NCBI RefSeq assembly: GCF_030758345.1
Contig: NZ_JAVAMO010000001.1
Span: 186,001 to 250,000, forward strand
From: Ruegeria discodermiae
GTDB lineage: Bacteria > Pseudomonadota > Alphaproteobacteria > Rhodobacterales > Rhodobacteraceae
Direction of reading: 5' to 3'
Length of the DNA stretch: 64,000 nt
A program made the translations under genes and the position numbers. Each line of letters begins with the position of its first letter. Position 1 is the first letter of the stretch. The notes under the pieces were generated by a model that ran no database searches, was not told the origin of the DNA, and saw nothing but the letters and a program-made list of their open reading frames with translations. Positions 6,180-14,492 of this stretch are shown piece after piece.

Positions 6180-9100
6180 TCAGACGAGGTCGAAAACATC
6201 GATGGGCAGGGCCACTTCCATGTCGAGGAAACCATCCACTGCTTCAACCGTGCTGGAGACACCGTGACCGATGACGGGGATGTTCTGCGTGACATCTGAC
6301 AATGTGGCCATCCATCCATCAAAGGCGGCGGCGAATTGCTGGTCGACGGCGCTGTTTGACACCATGCCCGCTGCGTATTCGCTCAGGTCGACCGCGCCGG
6401 TATTGAATGCCCCGAACTCGGATCTGGCGGTAAACGCGCCGTCGGTGAAGGCATCGGAGAGGTCGAAGCTTTGGCCAAGCTCGCCGTTCCAGATCGTCAG
6501 GGTTTCGACGGCTTTCTCGCTGTCCGACATGTTCTTGATCCGCAGGCTGGCCCCGTCATTGACGATCACCAGATCCTTGCCGCCATCGACCCAGAAGCGC
6601 AGGTCCCCCGCGTCGAGCCCCCCAGCATCGCGCAATTCGATCGTGTCTGCACCACCGGCACCGCCGGTCAAAGCATCGATCCCGTCTTCGGCCAGATCGA
6701 CCAACCGACCGGCATCCTTCAGGGCGTCAAGGCCCGCCTCGTCGATAGTGCCGTCCTCGTCGAAGTTGAAGATGTAGGTGTCTGCCCCCAGACCGCCGAT
6801 CATGTCACCTGTCGATGACAGGATGTCATCGCCCGCGCCGCCGAACATTTGCGTGCCGGAATAGTCCAGAAGCGAGCGGATATCGGCGGTGGCGTCGGCC
6901 ACCTCGTCGGTCACCTCTTGGATGGCGTCCCCTGCCGCATCGATCAGATCGCCGAGCGGGTTGAGATCGGCAATCGTGTCTTTCACGTCATGCGCGAACC
7001 CGATCATCTCGTTTATGGGCGCAAAGACATCCACGCCGAGCAGGTTGGAGACATCGAAAGAGGGCAGGTCGGGCAGCACCGCAGACATGAACAGATCGCC
7101 AAACGTGTCGGTGTCGATCATCCAATCCGCCCCTTCTTGCCCGAACGAGAAGTTGAGCGTGTCGCCCGAGGTGAGCATCAGATCGCTGTCATCGCCCCCC
7201 AGAGACAGGTTGAAGCTGCCGCCGCCGAGGAAGATGTCATTGCCCTCCTGACCCAGTTGGAAGCCCAGATCGCCCCCAACATGGAAGAGGTCGTCGCCTT
7301 CGCCCGCGAACTGGATGTTGAAGGCGGTGGGCAGTTCATCCTTGATCATGTCCTTGACGGTGTCGGCCAGTTCTTCATCCTGATTGTCCTGCACGCTTTG
7401 TGCATCCGCGCCCACGGGGGCAGTGTCAGGATTGGTCTTGTCCTCGACCACGTCACTTACGATTTCCTTGAGGGTGCTCCAGGTGCTGGAGGCCCAGTCC
7501 ACCGGGTCGCCCTCGCTCGCCATGAGGTCATTGCCGCTGCCGCCGTGCTGCACCTGCAGGCCGACCTTGCCGCCAACTTTCATCGCCAGCATTACATCGC
7601 CATCATCGCCGCCGGATTGAACGCCGATCTGGCCCAATCCGATGATCGCGTCATTGCCTGCGCCGCCGGTCTGGACATTTGCCTGCCCGCCGCCGAGCAG
7701 GACGTCATCGCCTGCGCCGCCAACTTGCAGATTGCCGCGACCACCACCGATCATGACATCCGCGTCCGAGCCACCCACTTGCAGGTTGCCGTACCCACCG
7801 GCCAGCATCTTGTTCATGCCATCCTCTGCGGCGGAGACGTCGAGATATTCTTCGATCGCGTCGCGCGCGGCGTCGATATCAAGCGAGCCAAGCTCGAAAT
7901 CCTCGGGAATGGCGGACCAGATATGGGCACCGAACTGAATGTTGGACGCGCCCGCACCAACCATCCAGTCATCGCCTTCTGCGCCGATCTGGATATTGGA
8001 ACTGCCCGCACCGACCAGAACGTCGCCGTCCTTGCCGCCGTGCTGGATGTTTTGCAGGCCCACACCGACCAGCAGGTCCGCGTCATCGCCGCCAAATTGC
8101 AGGTTCTGCTGACCCAGGGCAAAGAGCTTGTCATCGCCGTCCTGACCAAATTGCACATTGGTGTTGCCGCCCGCGCCAAGCACGTCGTCTCCGCTGCCAC
8201 CCCATTGCAGGTTGGCGGCTCCGACGCCCAGGATCGTGTCCGCTCCGGCACCGCCCCATTGGCTGTTGCCGGCAGAGATGGCGATCATGGTATCGTCGCC
8301 TTCTTCGCCCGATTGCGCGGTGATCGTCAGCGATGCGGCCGTCATCTTGTCGTTGCCAGCCCCGCCGAACATGGTGTTGGCGCCACCTGCGGCCTCCATC
8401 ACGTCATCGCCGTTGCCGCCGAAGAAGGTGTTGACCCCGCCGAGGCCCTGGATCACGTCGTCGCCATCGCCCCCCGATGCGGTGTTGATGCCACCGATTG
8501 CCTCCAGCAGATCGTCGCCATCCTTACCAAAGATCGTGTTCACCCCACCCTTGGCCGTGATGTGGTCATCGCCCTCATCGCCCGATGCGGTGTTAACGCT
8601 GCCTTTTAGCTCGATCCGGTCATCACCGTCGCCGCCAAAGAAGGTGTTGATGGTTTTCCCGGCAGCCAGGATGTTGTCGCTGCCCTCGGCGAGCATCGTA
8701 TCCTCGCCCGCCCCGCCAAACGCCGTATTGACGCCGCCGACCGCTTCGATACGGTCATTGCCTTCCTCGCCAGACAGCGTGTTGACGCCACCTTCGGCAA
8801 CCATCGTGTCGTCGCCGCTGCCGCCTTTGGCCGTGTTGACGCCACCGCTGAGATCCATGCTGTCATCACCTGCTTCGCCGAAGAAGGTGTTAACCCCACC
8901 TTCGGCGCTCATGCTGTCATTGCCGGTACCACCCTTGGCCGTGTTTATGCCACCGGTCGCGACGATGACATCATCGCCGCTGTCGCCATAGAGGTTGTTG
9001 GTGCCGCCGATCCCCTTGATCGTGTCATTGCCACTGTCACCATGGGCGACATTGGTGACACCGCGCGCCTCGATCACGTCATTGCCGGTCCCGCCATGCA

Positions 9101-9710
9101 TGACATTCACGGCCCCTTTGCCGATCATCTTGTCATTGTGATCGCCGCCATACATCCGGTTCGATGCACCGGTGCCCACCATGTAGTCATGCCCGGATTT
9201 CCCGTGCATCTCATTATCGACACCATAGCCATAGACCGAGTCATTGCCCGAGCCCGCATCAAGGTGGTTGCTGGCACCATAGCCATAGAGCTTGTCTTGG
9301 TCGCTGCCGCCATAGAGCACGTTGCGCGCGCCATATCCTTTGAGCACGTCATTATGGTCACCACCGCTCAGCCGGTTATAGGCGCCATAGCCATAAAGGG
9401 CGTCATGGCCGCTTTCGCCATAGAGCTTGTTGGTCGCGCCATAGCCATAAAGCTTGTCAGATCCGGTTCCGCCAACGAGGTAGTTATAGACACCCTTGCC
9501 CTTGATCGTGTCGCTGCCGCTGCCGCCGTAGAGGTAGTTCCGCGACCCCCAGCCTTCGACATAATCATTGCCGGACCCGCCATAGAGCGTGTTCTTGTCA
9601 ACGCTGTAACCGTAGATTTTATCATTGCCGGAGCCGCCATCCGCCTTGCTGCTCCAGCCGTATTTCTTGATCGTCTCGTGAATGCTTTTTTTCTTGAAGA
9701 GGCCCATCAT
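6180..9710 (-). CDS. Large RTX calcium-binding protein with 18-residue repeats
   Basis: An 1176-residue secreted-type repeat protein. After a short start (MMGLFKKKSIHETIKKYGW) there are roughly thirty tandem repeats of 18 residues (54 bp) to about residue 590. Early copies follow LYGGSGxDxxxGxGxxNx and later ones GGVNTxxGxxGDDxxxAE. Each is an RTX nonapeptide with Asp alternating with one carrying Asn instead. More irregular RTX blocks, a helical segment (DLIDAAGDAIQEVTDEVADA) and a last RTX block follow. The C terminus ends VALPIDVFDLV, fitting an uncleaved type I secretion signal. The start at 9710 has AGAAGGA upstream. No type I secretion genes are nearby. The kinase gene lies just upstream on the same strand. 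Confidence 0.88.
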   Translation of the reverse strand: MMGLFKKKSIHETIKKYGWSSKADGGSGNDKIYGYSVDKNTLYGGSGNDYVEGWGSRNYLYGGSGSDTIKGKGVYNYLVGGTGSDKLYGYGATNKLYGESGHDALYGYGAYNRLSGGDHNDVLKGYGARNVLYGGSDQDKLYGYGASNHLDAGSGNDSVYGYGVDNEMHGKSGHDYMVGTGASNRMYGGDHNDKMIGKGAVNVMHGGTGNDVIEARGVTNVAHGDSGNDTIKGIGGTNNLYGDSGDDVIVATGGINTAKGGTGNDSMSAEGGVNTFFGEAGDDSMDLSGGVNTAKGGSGDDTMVAEGGVNTLSGEEGNDRIEAVGGVNTAFGGAGEDTMLAEGSDNILAAGKTINTFFGGDGDDRIELKGSVNTASGDEGDDHITAKGGVNTIFGKDGDDLLEAIGGINTASGGDGDDVIQGLGGVNTFFGGNGDDVMEAAGGANTMFGGAGNDKMTAASLTITAQSGEEGDDTMIAISAGNSQWGGAGADTILGVGAANLQWGGSGDDVLGAGGNTNVQFGQDGDDKLFALGQQNLQFGGDDADLLVGVGLQNIQHGGKDGDVLVGAGSSNIQIGAEGDDWMVGAGASNIQFGAHIWSAIPEDFELGSLDIDAARDAIEEYLDVSAAEDGMNKMLAGGYGNLQVGGSDADVMIGGGRGNLQVGGAGDDVLLGGGQANVQTGGAGNDAIIGLGQIGVQSGGDDGDVMLAMKVGGKVGLQVQHGGSGNDLMASEGDPVDWASSTWSTLKEIVSDVVEDKTNPDTAPVGADAQSVQDNQDEELADTVKDMIKDELPTAFNIQFAGEGDDLFHVGGDLGFQLGQEGNDIFLGGGSFNLSLGGDDSDLMLTSGDTLNFSFGQEGADWMIDTDTFGDLFMSAVLPDLPSFDVSNLLGVDVFAPINEMIGFAHDVKDTIADLNPLGDLIDAAGDAIQEVTDEVADATADIRSLLDYSGTQMFGGAGDDILSSTGDMIGGLGADTYIFNFDEDGTIDEAGLDALKDAGRLVDLAEDGIDALTGGAGGADTIELRDAGGLDAGDLRFWVDGGKDLVIVNDGASLRIKNMSDSEKAVETLTIWNGELGQSFDLSDAFTDGAFTARSEFGAFNTGAVDLSEYAAGMVSNSAVDQQFAAAFDGWMATLSDVTQNIPVIGHGVSSTVEAVDGFLDMEVALPIDVFDLV

Positions 9711-9795
9711 CCAAATCCTTCTTTTGCTTGAACCCACCGACGGGTGCCGGTGTCTATGACCTCAAGCTAAGAAGGAGTGTGCTGCGGTGTTATGG

Positions 9796-9808
9796 GGTCG
9801 ATCCCCCA
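9796..9808 (-). promoter_or_regulatory. Shared motif TGGGGGATCGACC upstream of the RTX gene
   Basis: TGGGGGATCGACC (read on the minus strand) lies about 86-98 bases upstream of the RTX start and partly forms an inverted repeat (TGGGG-tcgat-CCCCCA). The same 13 bases occur at 11814-11826 upstream of the kinase gene. It is a candidate binding site for the adjacent NarL-type response regulator. Confidence 0.4.
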
Positions 9809-9809
9809 A

Positions 9810-11741
9810 TTAGACCGTGGGCAGGCGCAAATAGAAACAGGTTCCCCGACCGGGAACCGAGTCTGCTCTTAAGGTGATGCCAAGCTCTTCGGCCAGTTGG
9901 GCGCAGACGGCAAGCCCGAACCCATGCCCCTCAGAGGCGTCGGTTTTTGCGCCATGGGCCTTGTATTGCTCGAATTCCTCCGGGGTGAAGCCGGGACCCG
10001 TATCGGCCACGCAGAGCCAGATACCGCCCGCACGGCGCCGCACTCCCAGCACCACGCCGCCGCGCTGCGAATGCTTGATCGCATTGACCACGAGGTTGCA
10101 GACAATACGCATCAGCGGTGCGGCGGGCAGGGTCGTGCGATGCGCGGTGTCAACGATGCGCAACTCGAGGCCCTTCCTCCCGGCTTCCGGGGCAAACATG
10201 CGGTGCACGGAAGCAAAGATCATTGAGACATCATAGGTCTCTTCGGCAGGTGGCTCGTCGCCGTCGTCGTCAAGGCTGCCGCCCTCCATGTAGTTCGAGG
10301 TCAGCGAGTCGATGTAATCCAGCGCCTCGCGCAGGCGCTTTTCGGTGTCCTGCGTGACGGTGCCGGTCAGGCTGTCGAGCCTCAGGCGCAGGGATTGAAC
10401 CGGTTGGCGAATGTCATGCGCGGCGGTTGCAAGCGTCCTTTGTCGCTGCGCTGCAAGCGCCTGTGCTCTGGCATAATTCTGTTCCGACCCGGCGAGCTCC
10501 CGGCTCAGCTTTGCTTCCCGCTTGAGCGCCGCAATTTCGGCCTGCTGCGCCTCGTCCTGCGCCTGTCGAACAGCAAGAATCTGGACGGTGAGGTTGGTCA
10601 GTCCGCCAAGGATGAGCACCAGATAAAGCAGCTTGGTCGTTCCCAGCAGCCCGAAAGGGGCCGGGATTGCGGGGACGACAAGCGGTGCAAGCAGAACCAG
10701 CACGCCGCCCATGACGGCCAGACTCAGGCCGCGGGCCAGACGACGGCTGAAGGTGGTCTTTCCCGGCGGAAGGCGCGTCCCAAAGGCAACGGCGACGCAC
10801 ATCCCGATCAGCAGCAAATTGGCGAGAAAGGCCGCAATCGGCCCCGGCGCTAGCAGTGAAAAGACAAAGAGCGCCGCGCTTGCACCAGCCAGAGCCCAGC
10901 ATAACCGGGCGGCGGTAAACGCAGCGCTGTGTCGAAACCCGATGCCCGCCAGAGCGTAGCCGAACCCCGATATGGCCAGAAACAGGAGGAAGCCGAGCGC
11001 CGACTGAATCTGGGGCGTGTCGGGATAGAGAAACCGAAAAAGCAATCCGTCCATATAGGCCAGAAAGGCGAGGCCCGTCAGGAAGAGCAGCGCATAGAGC
11101 AGGCTCATACCGTCGCGCAGCGCGGCAAAAAAGGCCAGGAACACGCAGATCGCGGCCAGGGAAAACGCATAAAACGCCGCGCTATAGGCTGTGTCCTTGA
11201 TAACGCTCTGGGTCAGATGGGACTCGCTTTCAAGCGTCAGGCTCAGCCTCTGAACCGGGCCGAACTTGAAATGGACAAGCAAGAGCTGCGTTGCCCCGGC
11301 AGGCAGATCGAGGATCTGTGATTGCAGCCGTGCGCCTGCATGCTGGTTGGCCTGAAAGGGCCGGAAAATCGAGTAGCTCAGGATGTGATCCGCCGGGCCT
11401 GCGTCATAGGCGTAAATGTCCACTTCGCTGATCATCGGCACCCCGACAAGGACCCGGCGCGAAAGATCTGTCGTCGCAGCGACCTCAACGGCTCCCCAAA
11501 GCTCTGCGGCATGATCCCCTTCGAAGCGATTCAGCGCCACGTCGCGGGCGAACTGCCCGGCGCGATAGACCTCGCGCATGGCGTCGGGCGCTGCGGCGGT
11601 GCCATGGGCAAAGACCATATGCGGCACAAGATCGACCACCGCGTCGCGTTCCCCGATCTCGATCGCGGCGGCCAGCGTGGCCCAGCATGACAGCACGAGC
11701 GCGATCAGGCCGGTCGCAAATTTCGGGCTGGGGCGCATCAT
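9810..11741 (-). CDS. 7TMR-DISM sensor histidine kinase
   Basis: A 643-residue membrane sensor kinase. A signal-like N terminus is followed by a periplasmic 7TMR-DISM type sensing domain (about 30-180), seven hydrophobic segments (about 185-400), a coiled coil, and the kinase. The phospho-accepting His is H442 in TAAHDIRQPVQSLR. The ATPase boxes are NLVVNAIKHS (N), DTGPGF (G1) and GHGFGLAV (G2). Neighbours are an EF-hand protein upstream on the same strand and a NarL-type response regulator beyond it, its likely partner. The RTX gene lies 100 bases downstream. The sensed signal is unknown; some DISM domains bind carbohydrates. Confidence 0.92.
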   Translation of the reverse strand: MMRPSPKFATGLIALVLSCWATLAAAIEIGERDAVVDLVPHMVFAHGTAAAPDAMREVYRAGQFARDVALNRFEGDHAAELWGAVEVAATTDLSRRVLVGVPMISEVDIYAYDAGPADHILSYSIFRPFQANQHAGARLQSQILDLPAGATQLLLVHFKFGPVQRLSLTLESESHLTQSVIKDTAYSAAFYAFSLAAICVFLAFFAALRDGMSLLYALLFLTGLAFLAYMDGLLFRFLYPDTPQIQSALGFLLFLAISGFGYALAGIGFRHSAAFTAARLCWALAGASAALFVFSLLAPGPIAAFLANLLLIGMCVAVAFGTRLPPGKTTFSRRLARGLSLAVMGGVLVLLAPLVVPAIPAPFGLLGTTKLLYLVLILGGLTNLTVQILAVRQAQDEAQQAEIAALKREAKLSRELAGSEQNYARAQALAAQRQRTLATAAHDIRQPVQSLRLRLDSLTGTVTQDTEKRLREALDYIDSLTSNYMEGGSLDDDGDEPPAEETYDVSMIFASVHRMFAPEAGRKGLELRIVDTAHRTTLPAAPLMRIVCNLVVNAIKHSQRGGVVLGVRRRAGGIWLCVADTGPGFTPEEFEQYKAHGAKTDASEGHGFGLAVCAQLAEELGITLRADSVPGRGTCFYLRLPTV

Positions 11742-11813
11742 AGGAAACTCCGGGCATGGATCGTCCCATCAGACGGATTTTCCTGAGCCGTGACAAGGCG
11801 GTGACCATCAAAA

Positions 11814-11826
11814 TGGGGGATCGACC
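11814..11826 (+). promoter_or_regulatory. Second copy of motif TGGGGGATCGACC, upstream of the kinase gene
   Basis: The motif is identical over 13 bases to the one at 9796-9808 but in opposite orientation relative to its gene. It is about 73-85 bases before the kinase start and directly after the EF-hand stop codon, a position consistent with an activator or autoregulation site. Confidence 0.4.
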
Positions 11827-12180
11827 TCAGTTGTGACCGGCCCCTTCGCCGCGCCGATGGGCCTCATCTGCGGCGCGCAATTCGTCGGGGCTGACGCGTT
11901 GGTCATTGTTCTTGTCGGTGATCCCGAAGGCAAACCGATAGGCGGCAAACATGCGGATCTGTCTTGCCGTGGGTTGCCCGGCCTCCGCCATGAGGCGGAT
12001 GAAGGTCCTGAACTCGGAGAGTTGCAGCACCGCGTCCTGGTTCACATCCGCTGCCAGGAACGCATCAACTTCCGTCGGTGTCGGGTTGAGGTCAGAGGAT
12101 TGCGCCGCTGCACTGAGCGGCACCAGCGCCATAGCGCTGGGCAAAAGATACCCGATCCAAACTGATCTCATCCTGGCCAT
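11827..12180 (-). CDS. Secreted EF-hand calcium-binding protein
   Basis: A 117-residue protein with an N-terminal signal peptide (WIGYLLPSAMALVPLSAAAQ, cleavage near residue 27). Two EF-hand loops follow: DVNQDAVLQLSEF (about 45-57) and DKNNDQRVSPDEL (about 88-100), both with D at positions 1, 3/5 and an acidic residue at 12. It should bind calcium in the periplasm or outside the cell. The start ATG ends at 12180; an in-frame ATG three codons later is possible. It lies between the histidine kinase and the response regulator, which suggests that calcium is part of what this module handles. Confidence 0.85.
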   Translation of the reverse strand: MARMRSVWIGYLLPSAMALVPLSAAAQSSDLNPTPTEVDAFLAADVNQDAVLQLSEFRTFIRLMAEAGQPTARQIRMFAAYRFAFGITDKNNDQRVSPDELRAADEAHRRGEGAGHN

Positions 12181-12210
12181 ATTGGGCAATTTACGGGACC
12201 ACAGGTTCAG

Positions 12211-12921
12211 TTGACAACAACCGCCTGTCTCCGCCAGTTTTCCGCGAGCAGGCTGAAAACTGGGCAACACCTTTTGAGAACCTTTACCGCGATCATCGCT
12301 GACGATCATGCCATCGTGCGCTCTGGACTGCGCGCGGCGCTCGAAACGCCGGGTCTGATCGAGCCCGGCGGCCTCAGTGTGGTTGCCGAGGCGGCAAACG
12401 GGATCGAGTCCATCGCGGCGGTGCGTGTGCACAGGCCGCATCTTTTGCTGCTGGATGTGCAGATGCCGCTGGCGGGAGGGACCGAGGTGGTCCTGGAAAC
12501 GCGCCGCTGGTCGCCGGATACCAGGATCGTCGTGCTGACCGGTATTTCCGCGATCGGGAAAATATCCGAGCTGCTGGACACAGGCGTGGACGGGCTGTTT
12601 TCCAAGGCCACCGAGAATGCGGAACTCTACCGTGCCTTGCCCCTTATCCTGCGCGGCGGACGTCACGTGTCGGAATACATGCTGGACCTGCTGGAAGCCG
12701 CGCCTGACCGCGTTTCGCTGACGGACAGGGAGCGCCAGACGCTCAACCTCATCGTTGCGGGGCGCAGCAACAAGGAAATGGCCGAACTGCTGGGCATCAG
12801 TCCGAAAACCGTCGATCGCCACCGCACCAATCTGATGCAGAAGCTGCAGGTTCATTCCGTTGCGCAACTGATCGCCTTCGCCCTGCAGGAAGGCCTGATC
12901 GATCCGAGCGCCGAGTTGTGA
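12211..12921 (+). CDS. NarL/LuxR-family response regulator
   Basis: The receiver domain shows IIADDHAIVRSG (acidic pocket), LLLLDVQMPLAGG with phospho-acceptor D82, the switch Thr in VVLTG and Lys in LFSKATE. The C-terminal GerE helix-turn-helix is LTDRERQTLNLIVAGRSNKEM then ISPKTVDRHRTNLMQKL. No ATG precedes the receiver domain. TTG 12211 has AGG nearby and is used here, but TTG 12274 (LRTFTAIIADDH) would give a more typical 215-residue protein and a wider promoter gap from the divergent EF-hand gene. It is the natural partner of the adjacent 7TMR-DISM kinase. Confidence 0.88.
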   Translation: MTTTACLRQFSASRLKTGQHLLRTFTAIIADDHAIVRSGLRAALETPGLIEPGGLSVVAEAANGIESIAAVRVHRPHLLLLDVQMPLAGGTEVVLETRRWSPDTRIVVLTGISAIGKISELLDTGVDGLFSKATENAELYRALPLILRGGRHVSEYMLDLLEAAPDRVSLTDRERQTLNLIVAGRSNKEMAELLGISPKTVDRHRTNLMQKLQVHSVAQLIAFALQEGLIDPSAEL

Positions 12922-13011
12922 CCAGCCAAGGTACAAGTATTGAGCTGAGTCGGCGTATCTCGATGGGTGAGGCGGCGCCTTGAGGCCATCGATGATCCTG
13001 TAGGGTGATGG

Positions 13012-13314
13012 TCACTCCACCTCGACCGTCTGGCGCAGCTTGCCGGTAGTTTTGTCGAAGATCAGGATGCGGTTGTCGTCGGTGACGACACCATACCAGT
13101 TGGGGCCGATCGTGACTGCCTGCGCGCGGGCACCATCAGGCAATTCGACCTCTTCGGGCAAAGTGGGGGTGCGGTCACTCAAGCGGATGACAATCAGGGC
13201 GAATGTCAGTAGAACCCCGCCGATCATCACTGCCGTCAACGCCATGACCATCCGTCTGAGCAGCCTGAGCTGCGGTGTTTCCTGCGGTATCTCGGGTTCG
13301 GAAGGAACAGACAT
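13012..13314 (-). CDS. DUF6476-like single-pass membrane protein
   Basis: A 100-residue protein with one transmembrane segment (about residues 22-46, MVMALTAVMIGGVLLTFALIVIRL) and a C-terminal extracytoplasmic domain. That domain reads VTIGPNWYGVVTDDNRILIFD, like a short beta-propeller-type strand pair. I recall it as the DUF6476 family of Rhodobacterales; the function is unknown. Its start codon (13312-13314, minus) overlaps the rluD start codon (13313-13315, plus), so each gene's ribosome-binding site lies inside the other gene. Confidence 0.78.
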   Translation of the reverse strand: MSVPSEPEIPQETPQLRLLRRMVMALTAVMIGGVLLTFALIVIRLSDRTPTLPEEVELPDGARAQAVTIGPNWYGVVTDDNRILIFDKTTGKLRQTVEVE

Positions 13315-14347
13315 GGGCACCCGCCAGATTGACTTCGTGATCGCGGCAGCACCACCGCCCCGCCTTGATAAGGCGCTTTCGCGGGATGTGCCAGACGAGG
13401 CGGCCCTGTCGCGCACACGGCTGGCGCGATTGATCACCGAAGGGGCCGTGACCGTGAACGGGGCCGTCACCACTGACGCCAAGGCGCGGGTGGAAGAGGG
13501 GGCCGCAATCTCGATCACGGTCGAGGCCGCCGAGGACAGCCATATCGGGCCCGAAGCAATCGCGCTCGATGTGATCTGGGAAGATGACGATCTGATCGTG
13601 GTGAACAAACCGGCGGGCATGGTGGTGCATCCGGCACCGGGATCGCCCAGCGGTACATTGGTCAACGCGCTGCTGTATCATTGCGGCGACGCTCTGTCAG
13701 GTGTGGGCGGGGTCAAGCGACCGGGCATCGTGCACCGGATCGACAAGGACACCAGCGGGCTGCTGGTGGTTGCCAAATCCGACGCCGCCCATCAGGGGCT
13801 GGCAGCGCAGTTCGAGGCACATAGCGTCGAGCGCTATTATCAGGCGCTGTGTTACGGCGTGCCCGAGGCCAGCGATCCGCGTCTGCGCGGCGTCAAAGGC
13901 GCCAGTTTCGAGGCGGGAAACATCCTGCGCATGACCACGCAACTGGCCCGTCACAAGACCGATCGCCAGAAACAAGCGGTCACCTTTCATGGCGGGCGGC
14001 ATGCGGTGACCCGTGCCCGTGTAATCGAGCGGTTCGGGCAGCCCCCGGTGGCCGCGCTGGTGGAATGCTGGCTGGAAACCGGGCGCACCCATCAGATCAG
14101 GGTCCATATGGCTCATGCGGGCCATGGCCTGATCGGTGATCCGGTCTATGGTGGGCGGCGGAAACTTGCCGCCAAGGCGCTGCCGGACCAGGCCCAGCAG
14201 ACGGTTCGGGACTTCCCCAGACAGGCCCTGCATGCGGCGGTTTTGGGGTTTATACACCCTGTGAGCGGCGAAAACCTGCGGTTTGAGGCGCAAATGCCCG
14301 AGGATATGGCACATCTGGCCGAGGCCTTGCGCGCGCCGCTGACATAA
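13313..14347 (+). CDS. RluD-type 23S rRNA pseudouridine synthase (RluA family)
   Basis: This protein isomerises specific uridines of 23S rRNA to pseudouridine. It has an N-terminal S4 RNA-binding domain (about 15-75, SRTRLARLITEGAVTVNG) and the catalytic domain with DLIVVNKPAGMVVHPAPG and HRIDKDTSGLLVVAK, whose Asp is the nucleophile. Further landmarks are ETGRTHQIRVHMAHAGHGLIGDPVYGG. It is 344 residues. The ATG at 13313 has GAAGGA about 7 bases upstream; the frame is open further upstream only through the divergent DUF6476-like gene. It precedes rpoH, an arrangement seen in related genomes. The RluC or RluD subtype is not settled by eye. Confidence 0.93.
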   Translation: MGTRQIDFVIAAAPPPRLDKALSRDVPDEAALSRTRLARLITEGAVTVNGAVTTDAKARVEEGAAISITVEAAEDSHIGPEAIALDVIWEDDDLIVVNKPAGMVVHPAPGSPSGTLVNALLYHCGDALSGVGGVKRPGIVHRIDKDTSGLLVVAKSDAAHQGLAAQFEAHSVERYYQALCYGVPEASDPRLRGVKGASFEAGNILRMTTQLARHKTDRQKQAVTFHGGRHAVTRARVIERFGQPPVAALVECWLETGRTHQIRVHMAHAGHGLIGDPVYGGRRKLAAKALPDQAQQTVRDFPRQALHAAVLGFIHPVSGENLRFEAQMPEDMAHLAEALRAPLT

Positions 14348-14420
14348 TACGCAAAACAGCGTGAAAAAGATGATCTCACCTTTCCTTAACAGTGAGTTAA
14401 TCGGAAACTGATAGCACCCT

Positions 14421-14449
14421 CTTGTAAGGGCAGCATAGGTGACCCATAT
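14421..14449 (+). promoter_or_regulatory. Sigma-32-type promoter upstream of rpoH
   Basis: CTTGTAA (14421-14427) and CCCATAT (14443-14449) with a 15-base spacer match the heat-shock consensus CTTGAAA-N(11-16)-CCCATNT except for one position. The start codon of rpoH is 44 bases further on. This suggests control of rpoH by itself or by a second RpoH. Confidence 0.6.
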
Positions 14450-14492
14450 GCTATGTTAAGAGGCTAAACATTACTCCGGAGGGACAACGGAT

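Noticed and set aside
6849-8609. 586-codon open frame on the plus strand
   Set aside because: It is the antisense shadow of the RTX repeats. Its regular composition comes from the 54-bp repeat unit, with no domain signal.
6180-9710. 54-bp periodic DNA as a possible CRISPR or satellite array
   Set aside because: The period is fully explained by 18-residue protein repeats in an intact frame, and there are no conserved repeat/unique spacer units.
13175-13681. Minus-strand 168-codon frame across the rluD start
   Set aside because: It overlaps two well-supported genes in a different frame and has no family features.
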